DNA from: Strongyloides papillosus | Lineage: Eukaryota; Nematoda; Chromadorea; Rhabditida; Strongyloididae | Direction: 5' to 3' | Assembly (NCBI GenBank): GCA_005656395.1 | Contig: SRSI01000020.1 | Span: forward strand, 124,001 to 188,000 | Length of the DNA stretch: 64,000 bases | Shown here: positions 33,156-44,100 of the stretch, piece after piece | Layout: each line of letters opens with the position of its first letter | Numbering within the stretch: the first letter of the stretch is position 1 | Program-made: the position numbers and the translations under genes | The notes under the pieces: generated by a model | Seen by the model: only the letters and a program-made list of their open reading frames with translations | Told to the model about the DNA's origin: nothing | Database searches by the model: none

Positions 33156-35018
33156 ATGGCGAAAAAATTCGAGAGACCTAGTATTGAAGCAATTGCCGTG
33201 GATCCATCGACAATAATTGGTAAATTACTTGGATCTAAGGGAGATTTATTAAGGTCTAACGTAGTCATCCATTTCCACGACAGTGATGTTGTGTATGAAA
33301 AATTTGTTATTGGAGATTCAAGTATGGCTTTTGGTGGTTTGCTTTCTCAATTTCTCAAAAAAGTTTTTAGTTTAACAAAAGAGGTAGTCATTTTAATTAG
33401 TTTTATATTTTTAATAGGTTTTTTTTAGTTTCCTGATAGCACATTCTTTGATATAACTCTTCGAGGTGCAGCCTGCCTACAAGATGTATTAGTTGATTTA
33501 GTTAGAACAAGTAACTTGGAGAACGTTTTACTACCCAGAGTGCTAAAGGATGATTTTTCTTCTTGGATAGATCCTTTTGCACCGAACACCTTTTCTGTCA
33601 GCGTTGAAAGGGACTGCTACATAAAACCTTTGCTTGACGTTCTTCTAAGAGGTTCAACTATCTTAAAGAACCAGTTGGATGTGGGTATCAGTCGCTGTCC
33701 ACATGTCTACTACGTTGATATAGTCAAACTTGATGATAACAATCCTGAGATTTCTGATGCAGCAAGATGGATATTTGCTGATGTACCGTGCGGAAAAGAT
33801 GGAGGAATTGGAAATTCATTCGTTAAATTCATCCAACAGGACCCTGCACCCGCTGAGATAAACACCAAGATTCGAAAGGAGCCTTTCTGTGCCGCGATCA
33901 GAAATTTCTTACTGAAAGATATCTCTTCAACTTTAATTTTTAATGCTTCATACAACGACTGCCTTCGAGAATTTAATCATACTCGTGAAATAGTGTCTAA
34001 ATGGATTGTTCTTCCTCAAGCAACCACAAGGCTGGATACAGAAACCTATCTTTCGGCTACTGCTGCGGATGTGGAATATTTCAAAAAGTTCCAAGGTGAA
34101 GAGGAACTTATTGAAGTGGTTCCTCGAATAGAAGTTGAGGAGCGAGAATTTGACTATAGATTACTAGATGAAAGCAGAAATAGGATTGTCGATGATGTAA
34201 ATAGGATTAAAAGTAAAATTAACGACATAAACAAAAAGATGTCGAAGAATTCGAAATTTATTGAGGAATGTGAGAGAGATATTGCTGCAGCCCGAGAAGA
34301 GACAAAAAATATGAATGATGAATATATTAATTCTATTGAGGAAAATAGTGTTTTAAACTCCAAAATTGATTCACTAACCAATGAGAAATCTGATATCACT
34401 AGTAAAATCGAAAAAGAACAGAGAAGAATAGATGACATCCAGCCTGTTATTGAAAAATTAAATAACTTTTGTAATATTATTGAGAAAGAAATTGATGAAA
34501 AGGAAGTGGAGCACAAGAAAGTCCTTTCGAGATCCAATGAATTATATGCGATGGGTTTGGATGTACTTAAGAAATCTGAGGTAAAACTTGAAGATATTGT
34601 GGAACAGTATAATTTGTTTAAAAAGGATGCTGATTACAATAAAAATCGGTTAAATAATGTGATGGATATATTCGCATTGGAAAAACTACATGAAAGTGCT
34701 TTGAAAGATTTTAATGGATTTATGAGTTTGGAAAAAAATGCTAAGAAGGACTTCCCAGGTATCTGTTCTAATGCTGAAAATGAATTGAATGTACTAAAGG
34801 ATAGAGTAAATTCAAAAGAAATCGAGACTACCAAGGAATTGAAAGAAATTCCTGTTAGATTCAAGGATAACGTTCAAAAAGTTAAGAAGGTCATAGTTGA
34901 TAGTGGTGTTTCAAATAACATTGGGAAAGATCTTGAAAATCTTAAATCTGAGTTGACCAATTACATGGAAAGTGAAGATGCTGTCAAGTTGCGTAGTATT
35001 TTTATTAAAAATGTATAA
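33156..35018 (+). CDS. Coiled-coil protein with an N-terminal globular region, unknown
   Basis: Exons are 33156-33383 and 33429-35018, with a 45 bp phase-0 intron (GTAGTC...TTTTTTAG); the product is 605 residues. Residues 1 to about 300 look globular, with mixed hydrophobic segments and scattered cysteines ('ISRCPHVYYVDIV'). From about 310 to the end the protein is an almost unbroken heptad-rich coiled coil ('NRIKSKINDINKKM', 'KIDSLTNEKSDITSKIEKE'). A globular head plus long coil suggests a structural, spindle or kinetochore-type protein, but I do not recognise the head. Codon use is less AT-biased than in neighbours such as NOC3. Real gene: high confidence. Function: unknown. Confidence 0.75.
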
Positions 35019-35163
35019 TAAATGTATAGTATGTGTGTATATTAACCAATTTTATAAATTATTTATATAACTTAAAATAAATATTTTACTTGTGATAAAA
35101 GTGTTAGTTTCAATGATGTTATGCTGTTTGGTATTAAAATAACGTAGATTTTTTTTCTAACAT

Positions 35164-35596
35164 TTAGTTTAACTTCTTTCTTCTTAACATTGCTTCCTCG
35201 AATTGTTCGGATGTCATCTGACCAGGAAGAGCTTCAAAATTCTCATTAAAAACAGAATAAGCAGATACTTCACCCTTTTTTCTCTTACCTAGGCTTATGA
35301 ACATTAAAAACATCAAAAAACATAGAAAGTATACTACACCGAATCCAACATAATTCATTAACAATTGTCCAGATAGATAAAAAAGAAAGAGTCCGAGGTA
35401 GGCATAAAACTTATATTCTTCTGTGACATACAGCCAAAAATCAGTTATTACTGAATTTTTTTCCTCAATCTCAATTACATCATCCTAAACTAATCATACA
35501 AAATAAAAATCTACTTTAACCAACCTCATTTGATGTCTCAACTTCCTTGAAGTGATCTTGTTTAAACTTTTTTAATTGTTCTTGTACTTTATTCAT
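35164..35596 (-). CDS. SAYSD1: SAYSvFN-domain protein (SAYSD1 homologue)
   Basis: Exons are 35596-35525 and 35484-35164, with a 40 bp phase-0 intron whose donor is the weak GTTGGT; the product is 130 residues. A short coiled N-terminus is followed by two hydrophobic segments ('FYAYLGLFLFYLSGQLL' and 'VYFLCFLMFLMFISL'). The signature 'SAYSVFNENFEALPGQ' that names the domain comes next, with a charged end. Mammalian SAYSD1 is an ER membrane protein linked to quality control of stalled, UFMylated ribosomes. The same role here is inferred. The start codon lies only 140 bp from that of divergent NOC3, implying a shared promoter. Confidence 0.88.
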
Positions 35597-35736
35597 ATGT
35601 CTTACAAATATCAGAAACGTGGTAGAAGGTATTACTCTTAGCGCGATTATCTGAATAATTTGTGGTAATACGCTTATTTATTTTGAATTATCATATTTCT
35701 TTATCCACTATTTATTACTATCTGCAGTCTGTGAAT

Positions 35737-38167
35737 ATGGGAAAAATTGATTTGAATCCTACCCGGAACCATTTAAAAAAGACTCGAAAAAGGCTCAAGA
35801 AATTGACAAAGAAGGGAAAATTAAAGAAACATGTTCGGGATGGAGTCAATAGTATATATCTAAGAAAAAAGAAAGATTTAATTAAACGAAGACAAAATGT
35901 ATGTTTAATGTTATTGTTTTTTTTAATAAATTTTCCAATATTTTCTAGATTGAATATGATTGGATTGAAGATCGTATGGCCTTGAGAGAGGAAGAGAATG
36001 AAAATGATATGAATCTTGTTCCAATTGATATGTTGACTTCTACTGACATTGACTGGGAGAAAACACCTTTTAAGAATGAACGTAAAAGATTAATGAAAAG
36101 ATGTATGTTTGAAAATTTCTAGTGCCAATATTAATGATTATTTTAGTGAGACTGGAAGAAGAGGAATCGAAGATAAACGAAGAAGTGCCAAGGAAGTTTA
36201 AAAATATTGAAAAAGAATCTAAAAGTAACAATTTGTTACCAGTTAAAATTGACGGAAAAGTAATATTTAAGGAGGAAGTTTCCAATGAGCCAGAAATCAA
36301 AGAAGAGTGTATTGATGATGAGGTTATAGAAGAAGAACCAGAAGAGGAAAAAGAAAAAAATAAAAGCACTGATGAAGTTCCAATTAAGTATGAAAAAATG
36401 TCTTCTGTTGAATTACTAGGTTTACGTAAAGTGGAATTAGAAAAGATGAAACAACATATCTCCATAGCTTCACTCGCAATCATTTCTAATCCAGAAGCAA
36501 ATACAGAAAAACTCAAAGAACTTCTTAAGTATGCAATTGGTAAAAAGACTGATGAATTGATCAAAAAAGACACTCAAAAAATAGCAACAGCTTCATTAAC
36601 AGAAATCTTAATTGATATCATTCCTGGATATCATATCCGTGAATATACTGAAGCTGAAATGGAACAAAGAATGAAAAAAGAGACTAAAGCTTTGTTTAAT
36701 TTTGAAAAAACACTTTTAGAGGTCTATAAACAATATCTCCAACATTTAGAAACTTTCATCAGACCAATGACTGCAAAAACATCTAATGCATTATGTCAAA
36801 AATCTTTCGAATATAAAATGGGAATGATAAGTTGTAAATGTTTATGTAAACTAATCAAACATGCAACTCACTTTAATTTCGCTGCTAATGCTATCAAATT
36901 AATCGTCAGATTTGCCGCTTATTGTTTAGAAGAAGTATCGATAGAATGTTGTAAGGCACTTAGTGAAATTGTTTCAGAGGATTATCAATTTAGAACATCA
37001 CTTTGTGTAGCTAAAGAAATTGCTTCTGTCGTCAAGGATAAAAAGGGTAATGTTCCACCAAGACTACTAAGTACTTTATTAAATCTCAATATCAAAGAAG
37101 TTGATAAAAAAACTGAAAATGATGAAAAAAGAGAAAAACAACATTTTAAAGCAAGGAAAAATGCTATACATAAAGATCGAAAGTCTAAGTCTGTATCGAA
37201 GTATGAAAAGCAATTAAAGAAATTAGAAAAAGATTTGAAAGAAGCTGAAGCTGCAAATACATTAACAGAAAAAATGAAATTTGGTACAGATACAATGAAA
37301 CATGTTTTTACAATTTATTTTTCCGTTCTTAAACGTCTCAGCAAATCATCGCTCCTTGAACCTGTACTTGAGGGTTTAGCTAAATTTGCTCATCTTATTA
37401 ATATAGAGTTTTTCGATGATCTTATTGCTTCGTTATCTCAATTAGTTCAGGATGAAGATATGCGTGTTCTTGATACTTTACATTGTGTCTATACAGTTTT
37501 TGTAATCTTATCTGGAGAAGGTAAATCTTTAAATATTGATCCAGTTGTATTTTACAAAATTATGTACAAGAAAATATCACACATACCTTTTTATAATGAA
37601 GATTTAAGGAAAAAATGTGTAGATATTTCAATTCAATGTATTAATATAATGTTAAATGTTAGAAGGAAGTTTGTTCCTACTGTTAGAGTTGCAGCTTACG
37701 TCAAGAGGCTTATAGCTATATCATTTTTACTTGATTCACGATGTATAGTAGCAATTCTTGCTCATGTCAGAACATTATTCATTTCTCATAGAAATTTAGT
37801 ATCTCTAGTTGATTGTGATGATGATGAAGAAGGAGGTAGTGGATTATTTTACCCTGAAATTGGTGATCCAGATTGTACTCAAGCTATGAATGCTACTCTG
37901 GCACCTGATTTGAAAAAATTAATTGGACACCCTTGTAAGGAAGTTGGGATTTTTGCAGTTCATATTTTGGCTGGATGCCCTTCAACAGGAGATAATAGAT
38001 TATCGTTAAATTATGTAAATATTCCACCGACAGATTTTCTTGAAGATCAATCAATTAAACTTGTACCGTCCCCTTATAAAGATGGAATAACAAAAGTTGC
38101 CAAGAAAGGAAATGCTAAATTAGAATGGAAAAATTTACAGACATATGTTGAGAAATGGCTTATGTAA
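35737..38167 (+). CDS. NOC3: Nucleolar complex protein 3 homologue (NOC3)
   Basis: NOC3 acts with NOC2 in maturation and export of 60S pre-ribosomes and has been linked to replication licensing in yeast. Exons are 35737-35898, 35949-36102 and 36147-38167, and the product is 778 residues. The N-terminus is very basic ('HLKKTRKRLKKLTKKGKLKK'), and an acidic low-complexity stretch follows. The conserved NOC3 region begins near residue 290 ('FIRPM', 'FEYKMGMISCKCLCKLI'). The CBF/NOC region comes later ('LEGLAKFAHLINIEFFDDL', 'LSGEGKSLNIDPVVFYK', 'HPCKEVGIFAVHILAG'). The start ATG follows a CTGCAG acceptor. Length is typical. Confidence 0.94.
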
Positions 38168-38466
38168 ATAATTTTTATTTTATCTTTTTAAATTTTTTTT
38201 AAAACATATTAAATAATTGTAGAATATTTTTAATAAAAATAAATAAATTTTATTTCAAAATTAGAAAACAAAGTGTGTAAATGTTTTTGTATGATACATT
38301 TTCTTGGGCAAGGAGAAAGGCAAATTAAATTTTAAAAGGAGGAGTAGATTCCAATACATTCAATATAATTAAAGAGATTCTTAATAAAGAGATAATTAGA
38401 GGTATTGTATATATATGTATATATCTGTTAAAAAATATGTATAAAAATTGTAATTAAATTTCTTTG

Positions 38467-41150
38467 TTAAAATTGTACAACAGTAAGTTTATCTTCTATC
38501 ATTTTCTTTTGTTCAGGAGTAATGTCACCAAGAATAAGAATTTTTCCCCCACCTCCAATTAAAGAATACTCCCCATAGACTAACCCGTTATTTTCACCAA
38601 AAGGTTCTGTATTTTCAAGAGTTATTGCTAAACTTCCTGATGCAAATATTGTTACTGGAAGTTTATGTCCATTTATTGTTGTAATAACTGTTCCTCCAGG
38701 AGATGTATAACCGGTTACAGAGGTTGTTCCCGAGATAACTGCGAATTCAAGAGATGAATGAGCAAGAACCTTAACTTTAATTCCCATATTATTAGCTAAA
38801 GCTTCTGTAATAGCAAGATTCTGTCCAACCATCTCCATTGACTTCATTATTCCTACTACTCCACCTGCACGAAAAGCATTTTGAAGAGAAAGTAACATCT
38901 GAGGATACTTTATCAAAATTTCTTTACCATTTGGTTTTAGTGCCTGAACTATTTGGGATAATTGAATAGCACTTTTAATGTAACTTTCCTTAATCTCATC
39001 TAATACCAAACCATTTATATTTGTCATCTTAAAATAAAAAGTTAATTTAAAGTAATTTAAAAAAAACAACTTACTTTATCAAAAAATCCAGTTCCATTAT
39101 TAAGACTACTAACAGATTCTACAAGACTAGATGTGGCATTTAACCTATCACTTTTAATAAAAGGATTAGAAACACAAATAACTTTTTCACTTCTCATTAT
39201 TTTATCAGGTATAGTACAATCAGCAGGTTCAATTTGAATTGCTATCCTTTCGACAATGGATGTTTTTTCCAGAACATGTTGAAGTGCTCCTTCATTTATG
39301 ATTCCTCTAGGAGATGCATTGACTATTTTACAATACTTTTTACATTTAAAAAATATGTCTTTTGTAAACATATTTAATGTTGATGATGTTAAAGGAACAT
39401 TTATTACAATATAATCTGCCATTGATAAAATATCATTCAGTGACATAATTGTTATTAATTTTTTGATATGTTCCTCAACAGTTATACCATTTGGATCAAA
39501 ACCAACAATACGCATGCCAAAAGCCTTCATTCTAGTTACTAATTCACTTGTACATCTTCCTAATCCTACTAAAGCTAAAACTTTTCCATGAAGACCTTCT
39601 TGTGTCGTTTCAATATTATTCCAGGATCTACTTTTAATATTATTAATTGTAAAATATAAATTATTTGATAACGATAAAAGGAGACTGCAAATAAAATCAG
39701 CCATCTTCCTTGTTGTCTGTTCATCCTCCGGAACTTCATAATTATTTTTAACATATCTTAACAATATTTCAACAACAAAATTTTTAACATTAAAATTAAT
39801 TGATAATTTATTAGATTCATTATCAACTCTCATTGGATTACTATTTTTTGATATAATAGAATCCCATAATGAATCATTAGATGTTGGTGTATCTTTCTTT
39901 TCACTTGATACTTCTTCGTCTGTACTTTCATCTTTTAATGAAGCAGTAGACTCATTATTATGTTTCATTTCAACCATCTCTAACAATGAATCTAATTTAG
40001 ATGTTTTATTATTTTTTGCAGATTCTTTCTTATTATTTTGTACAAAGGAAGGAGTGGTTGTGGTGTTACCAAACATTGAAGCCAAGAAAGATTGATTGAA
40101 ATTAGAAACAGCTTGTTGATTAGCTTGTTTTGTTAGAGATTCAAAAAGATTAAAATTGAACGTTGAATTCCCAGAGTCATCAAGAATTGATGGATTTGTC
40201 ATCAAAGAGGAGGAGTTATTCAATGTACCATTTGCACTTTCATCGTGTTTAGTATCTTCTTTGTTATCGTGATTATTTTCTCCCATACCATTACTCTCAG
40301 TTATAGGTGTAGTTGTAGATTGAACAGGTGATTGATATAAATTCGTTGATAGGTTTTTTAGTATCTCTCTTATCTTTGTTTTTTCATCAACACCCTCTGG
40401 TAGATTTGTATTAAATTGGGCCAAATTGATATGTTGTTCTAATGTACTTTTTTTCAACCTGTTTCTCATAGTATTTCTTCTTTTTCCTGTTCTAAATCTT
40501 TCATCACTTTGACTAATTGTTGGTGGTTGACAGAAGTGATCTGCTGCTTCAGGAAAATCAGGATTATTGATTAATACTCCATTCTTTACAGCAATACAAG
40601 GTACTGCTGGTAATGATTCTGCTGGCAACATATTTTGGAGATGTCGCCTTAATGTTCTACAACCTAAACATCGATAATATACTGTAGTACATCCCGCCTG
40701 ATTAGTAAATTGTGTTTTGTAAGAAAATTCTCGTCGATGACCAGGATGGGATTTTGAATCATATATCAAAACTTGCCTCCCATGACCAGTTGGTACGTAA
40801 ATTGGTGTTATAGGTGTAAATTTAGCTCTTTCTTTACGGATTTCTTCATCAGTAAGTGTCTTACGTGTCTCCGTTTTAGCTATTGAAAGAAGACTTGGAG
40901 CTGAATCATTACTGTTGGAGGAAGCTGATGTATTAGCATTAGAGTTGACCGGTGAAGAAACTGGAGATGTTCCTTTTATTTGTGATATAGGTGAAGATGA
41001 AAATAAATTATTATTATCATTGGTGATTAAATCTTGATTTTTAGGTGACAAAGAAGTATTATTAACTGATGCAGCTTTTTGAAGTAATGAATATAAGTCA
41101 AATTGTTGTGAAAATAAATTTAATGTAGTTGCTCCTGTTTCATCAGCCAT
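38467..41150 (-). CDS. FLYWCH-like zinc finger fused to a degenerate 3-phosphoglycerate-dehydrogenase-like region
   Basis: Exons are 41150-39075 and 39027-38467, with a 47 bp phase-0 intron; the product is 878 residues. Residues 110-210 hold a zinc-finger-like domain with C161-x2-C164, C185 and H205-x-C207, most like FLYWCH. A Ser/Asn-rich linker follows to about 475. Residues 475-690 match the NAD-binding domain of phosphoglycerate dehydrogenase ('GKVLALVGLGR', 'KYCKIVNASPRGIINEGAL'), and residues 691-878 match its C-terminal regulatory part. Most of the N-terminal substrate-binding half is absent. The third Rossmann glycine (position 534) is Thr, the catalytic Arg is replaced by Pro in 'NASPRG', and the 'PHLG' His region reads 'SNPFI'. 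It probably has no dehydrogenase activity and may be a nuclear regulator, as CtBP is. Function is inferred. Confidence 0.7.
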
Positions 41151-44100
41151 TCTCTTAAAATAAAATATTATTTAGAAATATAAATAAAAAAAGAGAGAGA
41201 TATAATGAACGAAGATTAAAAAATGGATAATAATTAATGGATATTAAACTATTTATCAAAGACAAATGAAAATGTTATAAGTTTCCATTTCTTAAAAGTT
41301 TAATATTTGAAATCAGGACAAAGACCTTATATATCATGGCATAGGAATAAAACAATTTAACTAGTTCATACTCTTCACATATCTATTAAAATTTAAAGAT
41401 ACCAAAAAGGAGTTATCTTATAAGTAATGTCTGTATTTTGCCCCAAATCGGACAGGGACGATAAAGAATAGATATGTGTATATACATATACTTAATAAAG
41501 ATAAAGAATAATGATGAAAGAAAGAAGGATGCGGTACTTAGGTTACCTGAAGTTAAAGGGCCTCTCAATAGGACGTAGAAGGATATTTAATTGTAAAAGA
41601 TGTGATCAGGTTATTATTATTGTTATGATAATACAATCATTCCCAAATGCTGGGACAAAGAAAGAAGAAATGATTAATTCATCCATGTAAATCTAGTACA
41701 CCTTATATCTATATACAAGACAACTGCAATATATACCTTCTGAAAAACAATTTTACTCCGGGGTAGAAGGTGATCCTGATTTACTATATTACAGGATTGG
41801 TATATATTTTATAATTAATACTAACATAATTTTTGTATATTGAGAAATTGTACAAAAATATGCATAATGTATTTCGTTTCATAAATCATCCTGTATCATT
41901 TTTTTTAAAGTAAAAATAAAAACTTAACGCCTTCAAGAGATATTAAAAATATGATTGTTTAATTAATATATTCAAATGTTAATTAAAGTTAATATAAGAA
42001 TAAATAAAAAAAGCTTTAAAAAAAAGTAGTCAAAACCTAGTTTGTTGATTCTTTCTTTAAATGGGTAAAGAAAATATAATTTAATGTGTAGTTGTATGTA
42101 TGTTTTTGTTAAATAACTTCAGGATTTATTCCATAACTGTGAGAGACGTCCTTTATTGGACATATTATATAAAAATAATGTTGACAAGTATAACTTCATA
42201 CAAAATTAAATATGGTAACTTTTGAACAAAACTCATTTATGTATATGTAAGAAAAGGCGGTTATAAGATAACATATAAGGAAAAAAGATAGGGCCGTGAC
42301 AGAAGACTACCATAAAGAAGGTATGAAGAAGAGTATTATATTGTTATGTCCTTGTTTTGAGTTTCTCACTACTAAAATAGACTAGTTTTAGGAAAATAGT
42401 GATTGATACAAAGACACTTTTAAGAAGTCGGAGAGATTAAAGTGAGTTTTGGATACCCATTGTGGGGTAATCAAGGAAATTTAATTTTGAACTGTTCTAC
42501 TAAAAAGGAGCGTCGTTACATGAAATGTATAAATAAAAATAAAATTACTCTACCAATTTATCAATAGGTGTTATTATATTTTTATGGTGTAACCTAACAT
42601 TTATAATAATAATAAAATGATTGTAATGTTACATTATATATAATAGGACAACAATTTAATAGACATTTAAAGAAAACAAAATAATCTATCACTTTTTTTT
42701 GTCAAATATATATGATAATATTTAAAAAGTTTAATAGAAAAAAAAGATACTTCTAAATTTTTGTTGATCAAATATGGAAACAATTCCATCACAAATTGAT
42801 CTTCCTTCTCTCTTTTTTATAAATATGGTCAAACCTATGACAAGCCCAGTCCCCGTGACATAATATAAACTTCTTTTTTCTTCACTTACAGCCCCTAAAG
42901 ATAATTTAGTAACTGTACCGCACCAACCAAAACAGCCCATGTAAACTTACCCCATTAGAAATATTTAAAAAGAATATAAATATAAAATAAGATGAAGATT
43001 TTTTTTGTTAAGGAAGAACAGGTTTTAACAAAAATTTTCATCCATCTGTGTACTGTTGGCCAGCCTTGGACGTCCCAAAAGTGTATTTTTATAATGTATT
43101 ACAAAAAAAAAGTTATAAGACGAATTGTTATATTATGAAGTAATTAAAAATAAATAATTTAAAAGTAAAGTATATTTTTAAATAATTGTTATAAAGATGT
43201 CATATGTTTAATGATAAAAAGAACAAAATTTAGAGACAAAGTATAAGTAAAGGTATTACACTCATATGGCCTTAGACACACTAAATTAGAAAGCAGATCG
43301 AAATGATTGTTATCTAAATTAAGAATCATACTAAAGATATGTATGGTTGTGAATTATGATCAAAGACATAATTCATTTTAAAATGTTCTTCGACACGAAA
43401 AGAAATAATGATTCAACATCTTATACAATAAATATATAATATCTATATACTTTGATATAAACTTTAATGACGCGGTAAGCTTGGACCAGAAGTGGAGCAA
43501 GGACATTGAAGGAGAAGGGAAAGATATTCTAAAAATATTTATATGGAAAATAATTAAGAGGTTTAAAAGAGACAAAAGAATGTTAAGGAAGACATATTAA
43601 ATATATATGTTGTCCCCTTTAACCTTTCCTTAATCTGGATTGTAAAAATAAAAGATATTTATTAAGGACAAGAAGTCAAATTTTATTATATGTATAATTG
43701 TCACAATTTTTGGGCAATATATTATTTTTGTACCTATACAATAAATGATAGTAATATTTAAATTCTTCTACATATTGCAATAATAATAAATCATGTTATC
43801 ATTTATAATATATACCCTGGAACAGGAAAATATTTTTACCATAAATTTAAATTAAAATTTTAAATAAAAGTTGATAGTTATAACAACACGTATATAAATG
43901 TAATTTGAAAATATATACAAAATTTATTTTACTATGGACAATTTGGTTACCTTATAAATTTAAATATATGTGTATTTGTAAGTAATAAAATATTATAACA
44001 ATAAATTTTGCTACCCATTATCATTTCAACTAGAAGGGTAAATTAAACTATTATTTCTATCATAAACTAAGAAATAAATATTGAAGTCTGAAAAATAAAG

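Noticed and set aside
36103..36122. A 20 nt intron in NOC3 using the first TTTCTAG
   Set aside because: It keeps the frame but is far below a workable intron length. The TTTTAG at 36146 gives a 44 bp intron in the same phase.
38467..39027. A separate 186-residue gene starting at the ATG at 39027
   Set aside because: It would encode only the C-terminal regulatory part of a dehydrogenase. The upstream exon ends in a GTAAGT donor in matching phase and carries the preceding part of the same fold, so it is exon 2 of the fusion gene.
41735..41771. Inverted repeat ACCTTCT/AGAAGGT
   Set aside because: Only 7-8 pairs with a 23 nt loop; expected by chance in a window this size.
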